Notes: generated by a model from the sequence alone, not told the origin. Positions 31,160 to 40,087 are shown, counted from the stretch's first letter. The stretch is DNA of 64,000 bases from SHLQ01 sp964517125 (GCA_964517125.1 CAZFBD010000006.1:39590-103589), one strand, 5' to 3'. Numbers and translations are program-made.

Positions 31160-31437
31160 ACCTCATCGAAGCCACGAGCAAGGCGATGAGAAGCGGAGCC
31201 CTCCCCCTCCCCGGACCGGGCGAGCTATTCGTCATCCGAGACCTGGAGCGTTCCGACCGAGCGGGGACTCCCGTTCGCTACGGCCGGACAGGCAACCTTG
31301 CCGAGACCGGACCGCTCGACGCTGGATATATCTGGTATCGAGAAGTCGACGAGACCGGAGCCCCGAAAGGGACCGGCCTCTACGGACTCTCGGTCGACGG
31401 CTACCTTCGAGACAAAGAAGCGTTGCTCGATGACTAA
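31156..31437 (+). CDS. Hypothetical protein, 93 aa
   Basis: ATGA overlap with the upstream stop; overlaps the next gene by 8 bases. Small soluble domain with a beta-rich middle. Not recognised. Confidence 0.65.
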   Translation: MNLIEATSKAMRSGALPLPGPGELFVIRDLERSDRAGTPVRYGRTGNLAETGPLDAGYIWYREVDETGAPKGTGLYGLSVDGYLRDKEALLDD

Positions 31438-31789
31438 GGCCGAGAGGAGTCTTTGCGGTTGCTACCCCTTTAGCTACGGAGACCTCCGAGCGGCTATCGC
31501 CGAAGCGGCTAAAGGCGAGGTCGCCTACGTCAACCGGGCTTCAAACCGATTCGCAAATCGGCTTCTCGTCGCCCTCGAAGATCTCTGGCCATGCATCAAG
31601 GATCAGTTCGAGGTAGCGGAGATCCTGGAGATGGACGAAGAGTCCTTGATCCTCGGTCCGGCCGGGGCTGGCCACAACTTCGTAATGGCGGATTTGATCG
31701 TCTCTCAACTTCCCGAAGTTTGGGAAGCGACGATTCCTATCAACGCTCGAAACTGGAGCCCGAACCAAGGAGAAGCGAATGCCATCTGA
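31430..31789 (+). CDS. Hypothetical protein, 119 aa
   Basis: The ATG at 31430 overlaps the upstream gene and is preferred over in-frame starts deep inside it. Starts TKAERSLCGCYPF; the remainder is helical. Not recognised. Confidence 0.6.
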   Translation: MTKAERSLCGCYPFSYGDLRAAIAEAAKGEVAYVNRASNRFANRLLVALEDLWPCIKDQFEVAEILEMDEESLILGPAGAGHNFVMADLIVSQLPEVWEATIPINARNWSPNQGEANAI

Positions 31790-32123
31790 CACAGGGAACG
31801 TATTAGTCGAAGGGACCTACCGAGTATCACAGTGGCTTGGTTCGTCGTCGGGCGGTCGTCACGGGATCCCCTGCTTTCTCCGGCTCGGAGGTAGAGACCT
31901 GAACCCGTCGATGTACGGATTCAATCCGGAAGAACTCTTCGGCCATCGACTCGCCGAAGGAACCAAGATCCTAGTTACTATCGAGGTCGTCGAGGAAGGT
32001 CCCGAGCTTCTTCAAACTAGTTTCCCGCCGTCGAGCTTCCGCGGTGGAATCAAGGCGTGGAACGAGCTACCGGCCGCCGAGCAAACCTCCCTCTGGGACG
32101 GGCACGAAGCGGGTAGGTCGTGA
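31779..32123 (+). CDS. Hypothetical protein, 114 aa
   Basis: The ATG follows AAGGAGAAG, a good ribosome binding site, and overlaps the upstream gene by 11 bases. Beta-rich soluble protein. Not recognised. Confidence 0.65.
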   Translation: MPSDTGNVLVEGTYRVSQWLGSSSGGRHGIPCFLRLGGRDLNPSMYGFNPEELFGHRLAEGTKILVTIEVVEEGPELLQTSFPPSSFRGGIKAWNELPAAEQTSLWDGHEAGRS

Positions 32124-32422
32124 CCGTCTACGTAGACCAACTAGTCGAGTGGGGCTGGATGCTTCGAGGCGTCAAGACGTCGAGTTGCCATATGGTCGCC
32201 GATACCGACGAAGAGCTTCACGCTATGGCGCAAGCGATCGGACTCAAGAAGTCTTGGGCTCAGAAGATGAATAGCGCCAACCAGTACCGTCGGCACTACG
32301 ACCTCACTCCCAGGAAGCGAGCGCTAGCCGTCGACGCCGGAGCCGTACAGATGACGCTCCGGGACTTCGGTCGCCTAATCAAGAAGGGGCAAATCGATGC
32401 GGCAAATCGACGTAGTGTTTGA
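32120..32422 (+). CDS. DUF4031 protein, 100 aa
   Basis: TVYVDQLVEWGWMLRGVK, CHMVADTDEELHAMAQAIGL and HYDLTPRKRALAVDAGA follow the DUF4031 pattern closely. The family is short, widespread in bacteria and phages, and of unknown function. GTG start overlaps the upstream stop (GTGA). Confidence 0.8.
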   Translation: MTVYVDQLVEWGWMLRGVKTSSCHMVADTDEELHAMAQAIGLKKSWAQKMNSANQYRRHYDLTPRKRALAVDAGAVQMTLRDFGRLIKKGQIDAANRRSV

Positions 32423-32567
32423 CGGCCCTCCGGGACCCGATAGCGGTCGGCTCGTAGAGGTCGAGGATATGGAAGGCCGATCGGTGAAAGTCGGCAAGTG
32501 GATCGACCGAGGCGACGGCCTCTACGCCCTTCGCCTCACGCTCGCCGACGAAGCCGAGAAACCGTAG
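32397..32567 (+). CDS. Small hypothetical protein, 56 aa
   Basis: Overlaps the DUF4031 gene by 26 bases; AAGAAGGGG lies 8 bases before the ATG. Likely a small beta-rich domain. Not recognised. Last gene of the 30818 unit. Confidence 0.5.
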   Translation: MRQIDVVFDGPPGPDSGRLVEVEDMEGRSVKVGKWIDRGDGLYALRLTLADEAEKP

Positions 32568-32586
32568 AGGGATATCGGTCCCCCTA

Positions 32587-32615
32587 TTTACAAATGTCTA
32601 AGGCGTGAGTACCCT
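32587..32615 (+). promoter_or_regulatory. Promoter for the recombination/replication module
   Basis: TTTACA (32587-32592), 17 bases, TACCCT (32610-32615). CCCCTA (inverse of TAGGGG) lies just upstream at 32581-32586. The leader is about 35 nt. Confidence 0.5.
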
Positions 32616-32655
32616 ATCCTTAATACTCCGCCCAAATCCCGAAGGATGAGTCCCC

Positions 32656-33774
32656 TTGAAGATCCTCTCCAATCCGTTCGCCGCGCTTAGCTCCGAGGAG
32701 TCCGTATTCCGCTGGGCTATCGGCAGAGTGAACAAGGCCCGAGCCGACGGCTTCCCGTTCACCGGTAAATTCGTCGAGCCGGACTACAACCCTCGGCATT
32801 CCGATTCGCAATACGACCGACCTCGACTCTTCGCCGGGAAGCTCGCTAATTGCTACCGAATGATCTTCTACCTCTTGACCGACCCGACAGAGTTCGAGAT
32901 GGACGAAGGGGCCTACGAGAACTTTGAGCGAGGCGTTATCTACGAGAGGGCTATGGCGCTCTTCCTGGAAATCCTGGAATCGGAGATAGACGAAGAGTCT
33001 CCGATCATGGCGCTCGGGACTCAGACGACCTTCGGCGGCGAGCAGCTAACGCCCGACGGGATCTCGATCAGCGGTCGAGGAGACGCTTGGATCCTTTGGA
33101 GACGACACCCTTCAACCGGTAGTCCGGCTCTAGAAATTCTCGACTTCAAGTCGAAGGGAGACTTCGGGTACAAGAAGGTCATAGGCGGCGAAGCCGTCCG
33201 TACGGATCACGTCTTGCAGACGGCGGCCGGAGCGCTCTTCCTCGGTCGTTTCGACGACGAGTCCGAACCTCGCCAAGCGGCCCGAGCCAACGGCCTAGAT
33301 CCCGACGCAATCGACGTGACGTGGCGGGTCGTGACCGTTGCCCACTCGATCGCCGGTTGGGGCTCGAAGCATCACGACGAATCCTCCCGCTCGACGATGG
33401 AATACGGATCGGTCTTGATCGAGGGCGGTACCGATTGGGACGACGAAGAAAGCCAGACTCACGTAATGAAGATGTTGGTCTCCGACGCCGGAGCGCAATC
33501 GAAAGTCTGGGCTCGGGCGAAGGCGTACCGAGAAGGCGAGACGGTCAACATCCCTCGCCGCTACCACCCGTTCACAAGGATGACTACGGGCGACGAGATC
33601 ACCAAGTGGACCTCCGACGGCAAAGGCGTTTGGGAGAGGAAGCTCGGGGACCAAGACGTCTTTAGTAGCGAGGCAGCAGAGGAGTGGTCTTGCAAGTACT
33701 GCAACTACAGGGGCCGTTGCCCCGAAGAGTCCGGAGCCGTATCGATATCAACGAAAGGAACTACCGATGAGTGA
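32656..33774 (+). CDS. Cas4/RecB-like PD-(D/E)XK exonuclease, 372 aa
   Basis: SGRGDAWI (motif II Asp) and ILDFKSKG (D-x-K core) form the nuclease active site. A distal LANCYRM Cys with the C-terminal CKYCNYRGRC supplies four cysteines for the Fe-S cluster seen in Cas4-type nucleases. In phages such enzymes resect DNA ends for recombination or replication. TTG start with GAAGGATGAG upstream. First gene of a module with gp3-like, FtsK-like and SSB proteins. Confidence 0.8.
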   Translation: MKILSNPFAALSSEESVFRWAIGRVNKARADGFPFTGKFVEPDYNPRHSDSQYDRPRLFAGKLANCYRMIFYLLTDPTEFEMDEGAYENFERGVIYERAMALFLEILESEIDEESPIMALGTQTTFGGEQLTPDGISISGRGDAWILWRRHPSTGSPALEILDFKSKGDFGYKKVIGGEAVRTDHVLQTAAGALFLGRFDDESEPRQAARANGLDPDAIDVTWRVVTVAHSIAGWGSKHHDESSRSTMEYGSVLIEGGTDWDDEESQTHVMKMLVSDAGAQSKVWARAKAYREGETVNIPRRYHPFTRMTTGDEITKWTSDGKGVWERKLGDQDVFSSEAAEEWSCKYCNYRGRCPEESGAVSISTKGTTDE

Positions 33775-34120
33775 TTCAACCGAAGAGGAAGCCGACCTCA
33801 TTATCGAGTGCTTGACCGAGGAAGAGATCACCGCTTGTCTCGGCGAGGAGATCGACGTATCCGACGGCGAAGGCATTTACCCGCTAGACGCTATCGAAGG
33901 CCCGCTCGGAGAGAAGGGCTTTAGCCTTCGCGAGTCCGTCCACTTGGAGACGAAGCGATGGGGTCCGCTCACCGCCGAGATTTACCAGGCCGAAGACGGC
34001 CGGACGGTCGCTTGGCAGGAGTACCGGACCGAGATGGAGACGTACTTCTACGGCTGGATCTCGAAGCTGAAGATCGAGACCACTCAGAAATGGACAATCG
34101 TGGAGGAGCAGGCGTCGTGA
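33767..34120 (+). CDS. Hypothetical protein, 117 aa
   Basis: The ATG has CGAAAGGA upstream inside the end of the exonuclease gene. The first half is acidic and helical, the second half looks beta-rich. It sits between exonuclease and gp3-like genes and overlaps both, so a role in the same process is likely. Not recognised. Confidence 0.6.
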   Translation: MSDSTEEEADLIIECLTEEEITACLGEEIDVSDGEGIYPLDAIEGPLGEKGFSLRESVHLETKRWGPLTAEIYQAEDGRTVAWQEYRTEMETYFYGWISKLKIETTQKWTIVEEQAS

Positions 34121-35046
34121 CCCGAGCCAGAGGCGGCCTACCGGTCAACATCAGCAAACGGAACGTCGGAGCGCCTTCGACCCTTGGCCATATTCGCGGA
34201 GGTTTGCGAACCAACAAAGCGGGCGAGATTCTCCCCGGCGACCATCCGGGCGGTAAGGGCACTTGGCCGATCTCGGTCGATAACTGGGTGCTCACCTCCG
34301 GTTCGGCTCCGGCGCTTAAGGCGGCTCGGGAGGTTCTCGGCGGAACGCCCGACTACGAGTACAACAACGGAGCGGAGAAGTACCGGCTCATCACTGACAC
34401 GGACACGCTCAACCTTCGAGTCGTTATCGAAGAGGACGACATCTCCCGCTACCAGCTCTACAACTCCCGATCAAGAGACGCCGAAGGTGGCGGCGCTCTT
34501 TGGATGGAGCGTCTTTGCGACGGCGAGTCCTGCAAGTACCAACCGACTCCTGAGCAACAGCCGACTACGGTCCCGTGCGTTTGCTCTAGAGAGATCATCG
34601 AGCAAGGGGCGCTGCTTAGCTGCACGCTTCGGTTCCGCCTTAAGGTCATGTTTGATTGGGGGCCTCCGGGAACCTGGATCCTCGACTCGGGAGCGGAGAC
34701 CTCCGAAGAGGGAATCTTCACCGGGTACGAACTCCTCAAGGCGTACACGGTCGCTGGTATGCCAGAAGCAACGCTCACCCGGAGCCGCAAGCAGAAGCTC
34801 AACGGCGAGACCTACCACGAGCTTAAGCTCCTCCCGGTCCGCTCGATCGAGGACCTCAAGGCGGCCTTCGCCGCTCAACAGCTAGCGCTCGACTCTGGGG
34901 ACTCCGGAGCCGCTACGAGGCTCGCTCTTGAGAACGGTTCACCCGTGGTTCCTGAGACCAACGAGGCGCTCGACGGCCCTCCCCCGGCGATTGAGTCCGG
35001 CTCCGACGACGATCCGGTAGACGCCGAGATCGTAGAGGAAGACTAG
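34117..35046 (+). CDS. phiC31 gp3-like recombination directionality factor family protein, 309 aa
   Basis: LGHIRGG, TWPISVDNWVLTS, WMERLCDGESC, PCVCSREI, LSCTLRFRLKV, GTWILDSGAE and YHELKLLPVR appear in the order seen in phiC31 gp3 relatives. gp3 turns serine integrase toward excision, but many relatives occur in phages without a nearby integrase and are thought to act in DNA metabolism. The cysteines may hold a metal. The GTG overlaps the upstream stop. No integrase gene is in this window. Confidence 0.65.
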   Translation: MTRARGGLPVNISKRNVGAPSTLGHIRGGLRTNKAGEILPGDHPGGKGTWPISVDNWVLTSGSAPALKAAREVLGGTPDYEYNNGAEKYRLITDTDTLNLRVVIEEDDISRYQLYNSRSRDAEGGGALWMERLCDGESCKYQPTPEQQPTTVPCVCSREIIEQGALLSCTLRFRLKVMFDWGPPGTWILDSGAETSEEGIFTGYELLKAYTVAGMPEATLTRSRKQKLNGETYHELKLLPVRSIEDLKAAFAAQQLALDSGDSGAATRLALENGSPVVPETNEALDGPPPAIESGSDDDPVDAEIVEED

Positions 35047-35052
35047 AGAGCT

Positions 35053-36687
35053 ATGACCGTGAGCATCGAAGCAGACGAAGGCCACCTAGACGAGATCGTT
35101 TACAAGATCGAGTCCGGAGTCGGTCGCGCCTACTTTGGTGACTCGCGGTCTATCAACGCTTCGCCGCTCGGCAATAAGTTCACCGGCTTCTTCCGCTCGA
35201 TCCGTCTCTCTTGGAGGATCTTCCGTCCCGGCTTGCTCGGATCCGTGGCTCTCTTCGCCGCTCTCGTCGCTCTAGCCGGATCCGGCCTAGTCCTCGCCCT
35301 ACTCCTGGTCGGCCTCTCTGTGGCGCTACTGGCCCGTCAGGCGGCCGACTTGAGAGACATAGGTGACCGTCGAAATAAGACGTGGAATTTCCGGGTATGG
35401 CATTCCTGGTTTCACCTCTGCTACGACTCGAATCGAACCAACCGAGAATGGATTACCTTCGACGACGCTTCGGGAAAGATCTTCTTTCCCAAGCTCCTCT
35501 CGGTTAGATGGGTAGAGGGCCAAGGGCTCCGACTCGACTTCCGCAAGCTCCCTTCCCCGGATAACACGGCGACCCGAAACTTTGAGGCGATGAAGGAGAC
35601 GATCCGAGGCGCTCTCGGATTTACCCAAGGTCGAGTCATCACCTACGACGAGCCCGGAAAGCGGGAGGTCGTTACGTTCATCTTGACGAACTACCGGCTC
35701 CCGAACTCGATAGCCGCCACGATTGAAATGCTCCGGTCCCCCGAAGGCGTAGTCCCGGTCGGGATCTCACTCGGGAACATCTTCCTCTGGTGGAACCAGC
35801 TCCTAAAGAATCACGGGCTCGTAAGCGGCGAGACCAACTTCGGAAAGTCGACGTGGCTTCGGTTCCGAATCGTCAAGGCCCTTTGGGACGGCTGGGATTG
35901 CTGGGCCTTCGACGGGAAGAGGATCGACCTCGGTTGGCTTCGAGCACTTGGCCAAAGGGTGTGGGCCAACGACGGAACTGTTACGACGGTCAATAGCTTC
36001 TGGAAGACGATTAAGGAAGAGATCGAGCTACGCCAACAGGTCATGGATGCGGCGGCCGTTACTTCGAATTGGGGTAACTGGATCCGACGACTGGAGTGGC
36101 TCTACTCGCTTCATCCGGAAGATGCAGCGGCTTGGCTGGCCAATCACGGAATTGATACTCCGCTAGAAGAGCTTCCCTCTCGACGGATCCTCATCGTCGT
36201 TGACGAAGCCGGATCGGTAACGCGAGGCAGCTCGAAGCTCCACAAGTCAATGCACGAGGACATAGCGAAGATCGTCGAAGTAGCTCGGGCTCTCGGGATG
36301 TACGTGGTCTTCGGCGTCCAGCGGCCGGACGTTAAGAACCTCGCCGGAGATATGGGCGGCTCGGTCCGGGCTCAATTGAACTTCGTTCTTGCCGTCGGCG
36401 AAACCGAGGAGTTTGGTCGGAAGATGATGTTCGGCACCGAGCATATGAACGACCCGGACGTACAAGCGGCTTCGGGAGCAAGGACCACCGAAGGCGAGCC
36501 CATCCCCGGCCGGGCCGCCGTGCTCGGAGCCGACACCGCCACAAACGACGTCCTCCTAGCCCAACTCCCTTGGATCTCCGAGGAAGACGCTATGAGGATC
36601 ATCATGGCCCGGAGGCCCGAGACCGATACGGCTCGGGCTCACAAATGGATCGACGAAGCGTATAGGGAGTTAATCAACTATGGATGA
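35053..36687 (+). CDS. FtsK/SpoIIIE-like DNA translocase, 544 aa
   Basis: Two membrane spans lie near residues 55-95 (SVALFAALVALAGSGLV). Walker A GETNFGKST is at about residues 258-266 and Walker B RRILIVVDEA near 378. This is the layout of conjugation- or phage-type FtsK translocases, which pump double-stranded DNA through a membrane pore. Together with Cas4-like and gp3-like proteins it suggests plasmid-like DNA handling. Confidence 0.8.
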   Translation: MTVSIEADEGHLDEIVYKIESGVGRAYFGDSRSINASPLGNKFTGFFRSIRLSWRIFRPGLLGSVALFAALVALAGSGLVLALLLVGLSVALLARQAADLRDIGDRRNKTWNFRVWHSWFHLCYDSNRTNREWITFDDASGKIFFPKLLSVRWVEGQGLRLDFRKLPSPDNTATRNFEAMKETIRGALGFTQGRVITYDEPGKREVVTFILTNYRLPNSIAATIEMLRSPEGVVPVGISLGNIFLWWNQLLKNHGLVSGETNFGKSTWLRFRIVKALWDGWDCWAFDGKRIDLGWLRALGQRVWANDGTVTTVNSFWKTIKEEIELRQQVMDAAAVTSNWGNWIRRLEWLYSLHPEDAAAWLANHGIDTPLEELPSRRILIVVDEAGSVTRGSSKLHKSMHEDIAKIVEVARALGMYVVFGVQRPDVKNLAGDMGGSVRAQLNFVLAVGETEEFGRKMMFGTEHMNDPDVQAASGARTTEGEPIPGRAAVLGADTATNDVLLAQLPWISEEDAMRIIMARRPETDTARAHKWIDEAYRELINYG

Positions 36688-37087
36688 AGCAAGCCTCAAG
36701 CGGGCGATCTTGAAGAAAGCGGAAGGGAGGGAAGAGCGAGAGCAATGCATGGCGGCCCTCTTTGATTGGAAGGCTTCGCACCGACTAGCTCCGAGCGTCG
36801 TAAACAAGAACGGAGTCCAATCAATCCCGAGCGGCTTTATCCTCGGTCTTCGAATGGCCGACCTTTCGACGACCGACTCGGATGAACTTACCCGGCTCGT
36901 GCTTGTAGCTCACCGACACTCCGTCCGGATCTCGATCGCTCCTCGCTCCGCCTATTCGATCGAGATCGCATTCACGGCTCGATCACCGAAGCGAGAGGAA
37001 GGGTCGAGCTTTATGTACCACCCGGACCTTCTCTCCCTCTCCGACCGGGCTCGGGAATGGATGCCTCTCCAGGAGACGAAGTCGTGA
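36680..37087 (+). CDS. Hypothetical protein, 135 aa
   Basis: Overlaps the FtsK gene by 8 bases and the next gene by four (GTGA). N-terminal helices are followed by a beta-rich C-terminal half. Not recognised. Confidence 0.6.
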   Translation: MDEASLKRAILKKAEGREEREQCMAALFDWKASHRLAPSVVNKNGVQSIPSGFILGLRMADLSTTDSDELTRLVLVAHRHSVRISIAPRSAYSIEIAFTARSPKREEGSSFMYHPDLLSLSDRAREWMPLQETKS

Positions 37088-37470
37088 GCGCCAACCACTA
37101 CGTAACGATCGTCGGCGTACCGACGGCAGGCAACTCGGGCGGCTGGGCTCCAGCGGTCGAGGCCGTCCTCGCCGTATGGAAGAAAGACGAAGTCCTAACG
37201 CCGGAGTCTCCGGAGGTTCAGTGGTTTGTCGACGCGGGAGAGAGCCTTCCGGATCCGTGGGACTTCGACAAGTTCGTAGAGTCCCTCGATCTAGTCGGCC
37301 CGATCCTCGCCCGAGTAAACCTCGGCAACGCCAACCACGGCCTCAAGATCCCGGACGGACATCCGGGCTTGAAGGTTTGGTCTGGCCAGGGCGGAATGGA
37401 GATAGGTCTAGAGGTTGATCCGGTCTTCTACGGACCGACCTCAGTGGTTCGGTTTACCACGAGCTACTAA
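37084..37470 (+). CDS. Hypothetical protein, 128 aa
   Basis: The GTG start overlaps the upstream stop and is preferred over an upstream in-frame ATG. Begins with a strand (NHYVTIVGVPTAG). Not recognised. Confidence 0.6.
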   Translation: MSANHYVTIVGVPTAGNSGGWAPAVEAVLAVWKKDEVLTPESPEVQWFVDAGESLPDPWDFDKFVESLDLVGPILARVNLGNANHGLKIPDGHPGLKVWSGQGGMEIGLEVDPVFYGPTSVVRFTTSY

Positions 37471-37525
37471 ACGAGTTCGGGCATAGCCGATGTCCGGCTA
37501 GTCCTATGAAAGGGAAGAGTAAGTA

Positions 37526-37912
37526 ATGAGAGAACTGAAACCTTGGAACGCTCACCGACTAGAGGTAACCGAGGGCCACCTCGCTCTCCTCCATCGGAGC
37601 AACTGGCGATATGAGGAGGGGGAATTCGGAGCGGCCAGCATGGACACCAAGCGGCCGTACGGCAACAGCGATGTGCTCGGCGACATAGCCGAGATCGTAG
37701 AGCCGGATAAGAATTGGAGCCGGGATAAGGACGACGTCGAAGACGGCGAAGTCTGGGGCGACCTCGAAGACGACGAGAATCGAGAGCGGTTCTACCGCAT
37801 TCATCACGAGATGGTGTTGGTGATGGACATCCTCTCGGAGACCCTCCAGCTAGGAGCGGGTACCTACGAGAAAGAGGACGGCTTTAGTTCTCCTTGGAGG
37901 AAGGTCTCTTGA
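37526..37912 (+). CDS. Acidic hypothetical protein, 128 aa
   Basis: Start preceded by GAAAGGGAAGAG. Very acidic middle part (DDVEDGEVWGDLEDDENRE). Overlaps the next gene (TTGA). Not recognised. Confidence 0.6.
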   Translation: MRELKPWNAHRLEVTEGHLALLHRSNWRYEEGEFGAASMDTKRPYGNSDVLGDIAEIVEPDKNWSRDKDDVEDGEVWGDLEDDENRERFYRIHHEMVLVMDILSETLQLGAGTYEKEDGFSSPWRKVS

Positions 37913-38349
37913 GCCGCTCCGCGATTCTCGCCATCATCCTTTCCGTATTCCTAATCGGCGTCGGCCTGATCTTGGCGGCCGGGCCGGACGACGAGTCGGC
38001 GAGCGTAACCGACGTAACTCCGGACGGAGCCGACGTCGGCTCCGAGCCTCTCGAAGCCACCGGTACCGAAGAGTCGGTAGAGATCACCGATTGCGAGTGG
38101 TCCCCCGCGCCGATAGGTCGATGGAGGATCGCCGGAACCGGTACCTCTTTCGAGTCCGAAGTTTCGAGCGTCGTCGTAAACGTCCAGATCTCGACCGGCT
38201 CCGATCTTCTGGAGAATCGAGTCGCTACTACCCCCGACGTACCTCCGGGCTTCAACTTCATTTGGGAGACCTTCTCTTCGTCCGACGTAGGCGAAGAGAT
38301 CGAGGTCGATTGTTCGGTCTCCCGAGTATCAATCGTCGTGCTCGACTAG
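37909..38349 (+). CDS. Membrane-anchored exported protein, 146 aa
   Basis: TTG start with GGAGGAAGG upstream. Residues 4-25 are a hydrophobic anchor (AILAIILSVFLIGVGLILAA). An acidic linker is followed by a beta-rich domain with two Cys that could form a disulfide. Same architecture as the gene at 907. Function unknown. Confidence 0.65.
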   Translation: MSRSAILAIILSVFLIGVGLILAAGPDDESASVTDVTPDGADVGSEPLEATGTEESVEITDCEWSPAPIGRWRIAGTGTSFESEVSSVVVNVQISTGSDLLENRVATTPDVPPGFNFIWETFSSSDVGEEIEVDCSVSRVSIVVLD

Positions 38350-38372
38350 AGCGCCCCCGAAAGGAAACCAAC

Positions 38373-38867
38373 GTGGCACAAGACAACAACGTAACGATCA
38401 CCGGGAATGTGACCCGAGAACCCGAACTCCGATTCACCCCGTCCGGCCAAGCGGTCGCCAACTTCGGCATAGCCGTTAACCGGCGCTGGCAGAATCGTCA
38501 AACGCAGGAGTGGGAGGAGTCCGTCTCCTTCTTCGATATCACCGCCTGGTCACAGCTCGCCGAGAATGCAGCCGAGACCGTAGCAAAGGGGACCCGAGTA
38601 ACGATCACCGGTCGCCTCGACCAACGAGCATGGGAGACCGAGAACGGAGAAAAGCGATCGAAGGTCGAGGTCGTGGCCGACGACATTGCGGTATCTCTCC
38701 GATGGGCAACGGCGACCGTGCTCCAGAACGACAAGCCGAGCGGCATGGGCCAAGAGACCGGGGCTACTAGCCCTCGCCCTCGGAGCGACGGGCAACAGCA
38801 ATCCGCTCCCGCTCGTCAGCACGTCCAGCCCGAGCCAAGGTACAACCCGGATGAGGTTCCGTTCTGA
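38373..38867 (+). CDS. ssb: Single-stranded DNA-binding protein, 164 aa
   Basis: The OB-fold begins NNVTITGNVTREPELRFTP and contains FFDITAWSQLAENA and KGTRVTITGRLDQRAW, as in bacterial SSB. A Gln/Pro-rich linker ends in DEVPF, the acidic tip that recruits partner proteins. A GTG start with AAAGGAAA upstream gives the expected N-terminus. It overlaps the next gene by one base (TGATG). Confidence 0.93.
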   Translation: MAQDNNVTITGNVTREPELRFTPSGQAVANFGIAVNRRWQNRQTQEWEESVSFFDITAWSQLAENAAETVAKGTRVTITGRLDQRAWETENGEKRSKVEVVADDIAVSLRWATATVLQNDKPSGMGQETGATSPRPRSDGQQQSAPARQHVQPEPRYNPDEVPF

Positions 38868-39106
38868 TGGAAGGCGAAGGATCTCTAGAGGAGTTCCTCG
38901 CTTCCGTTATCGAGACGGGAGAAGGTCGCCTCGATCAACTCACCTACGCGGGCAAAGAGGGGAGCGCTGCCTACTCAATGGTTCACGGTCGAGTCGTCTT
39001 CGCTCAGAACCTCCTAGACATCTTGGCGTCGGGAGTCGATTGGGCGGTCGCCGAACGGTTGATGCGAAGGGCGGCCGAGACTAACGCCGTCGTCAAACCT
39101 CGATAG
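38867..39106 (+). CDS. Hypothetical protein, 79 aa
   Basis: Coupled to ssb by a one-base overlap. Small helical soluble protein. Not recognised; an SSB-linked role is possible by position only. Confidence 0.6.
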   Translation: MEGEGSLEEFLASVIETGEGRLDQLTYAGKEGSAAYSMVHGRVVFAQNLLDILASGVDWAVAERLMRRAAETNAVVKPR

Positions 39107-39132
39107 TCAGCTCACCGAAAGGAGCACCGCTT

Positions 39133-39489
39133 ATGAATGCGGCAAACAAGCTAAAGACGAAGTGTCCGCGAGGCCACTTCTACACCCCGAGCAACACGAG
39201 ACTAAACAAGGTCGGCTCCCGGCTTTGCATCGCTTGCGAAAGAGAGGTCAATGATTCGAAGTTCACCGAGCGGCAACGGCAGCTCCTATACGCTCTCGCC
39301 GGAGGGAAGTACTATTCCCGTCACGAGCGAGTAGAGCAGAAGCTCCGTCGGCTCGGATATATCGTCGGCGAGTACTCCGATCCTGAACTCAAGATCACGA
39401 AGAAGGGTCGAGACCTAGTAGCGAAGTGGCGAGCCGAAGTGGCCGGAAGAACCGAAGAGATCCAAGCGGCTGAGGAGCAAGCGGCCTAG
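39133..39489 (+). CDS. Zinc-finger and winged-helix-like protein, 118 aa
   Basis: The N-terminus CPRGHFYTPSNT with CIACER is a common phage zinc-binding motif, seen near HNH and other DNA-binding domains. Residues 45-95 resemble a winged helix (ERQRQLLYALAGG, RRLGYIV, ITKKGRDLV), so this could be a transcription regulator. Good ribosome binding site (GAAAGGAG). Confidence 0.6.
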   Translation: MNAANKLKTKCPRGHFYTPSNTRLNKVGSRLCIACEREVNDSKFTERQRQLLYALAGGKYYSRHERVEQKLRRLGYIVGEYSDPELKITKKGRDLVAKWRAEVAGRTEEIQAAEEQAA

Positions 39490-39502
39490 AGGTATAACTC
39501 TC

Positions 39503-39538
39503 TAGGGGTTGACGTATTGACCCCTAGAGAGCTAGGCT
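39503..39538 (+). promoter_or_regulatory. Phage promoter with palindromic operator, leadered
   Basis: CTCTCTAGGGG is repeated in inverse as CCCCTAGAGAG 12 bases later, an 11-bp dyad around 39500-39530 that covers TTGACG (39509-39514) and the spacer. -10 is TAGGCT (39533-39538). The leader is about 24 nt. Confidence 0.75.
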
Positions 39539-39568
39539 TACGCCAACTCCCACCGAAAGGTCTCATCC

Positions 39569-40087
39569 ATGAATCACGTCACTATCCGATCCTCTGTCTT
39601 GGTAGAAGGAGTAGCGAGGAAGGCCCCGGTAACCGTCAAGATCGGAGATCGTCGCCCGAGCTTCACCCTTGGCGGAAACCCGACCCGAGAGTCCAGAGAC
39701 CGGATCCGGGCTGCGATGCTCGCCTCCGGTTTCAACTGGCCCGGTAGGAATATCGAGGTCTCCGTCGACATCTCTCGACCGAGCTTCGATACCTTCGATT
39801 GCCTCGATCTCCCGATAGCGCTCGGGGTCCTCATGGCTTCGGGAGCCATCGACGTGTCCAGTGAGGTCGAGTTCGCCGCCTTCGGTTCTCTCGGTCTTGA
39901 CGGCTCGCTCCGCTCTCCTCGCTTTGAGGTCTCGCTGGCGGCGGCCTTAACGACCTTCGACAACCTCGAAGTCGTCGTAGCTCCTAACGCCCGGCTCCAC
40001 GTCATCGAGACGGTTCTCGACGACCGAGCCGCCGTGCTTGGGGTTCCTTCTCTCCTCGCCGCCGTGAGCGAGCTTGAGGCTCGATGA
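39569..40087 (+). CDS. Stand-alone ChlI/ComM N-terminal domain protein, 172 aa
   Basis: ESRDRIRAAMLASGFNWPGRNIEV, SFDTFDCLDLPIALGVLMASG and FGSLGLDGSLR follow the N-terminal ChlI domain of ComM/YifB proteins (Lon-protease-like fold). The AAA+ helicase part that normally follows is absent, and the gene ends at the length of this domain alone. ComM is a branch-migration helicase in recombination, so the phage protein may modulate or mimic it. Own palindromic promoter. Confidence 0.7.
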   Translation: MNHVTIRSSVLVEGVARKAPVTVKIGDRRPSFTLGGNPTRESRDRIRAAMLASGFNWPGRNIEVSVDISRPSFDTFDCLDLPIALGVLMASGAIDVSSEVEFAAFGSLGLDGSLRSPRFEVSLAAALTTFDNLEVVVAPNARLHVIETVLDDRAAVLGVPSLLAAVSELEAR

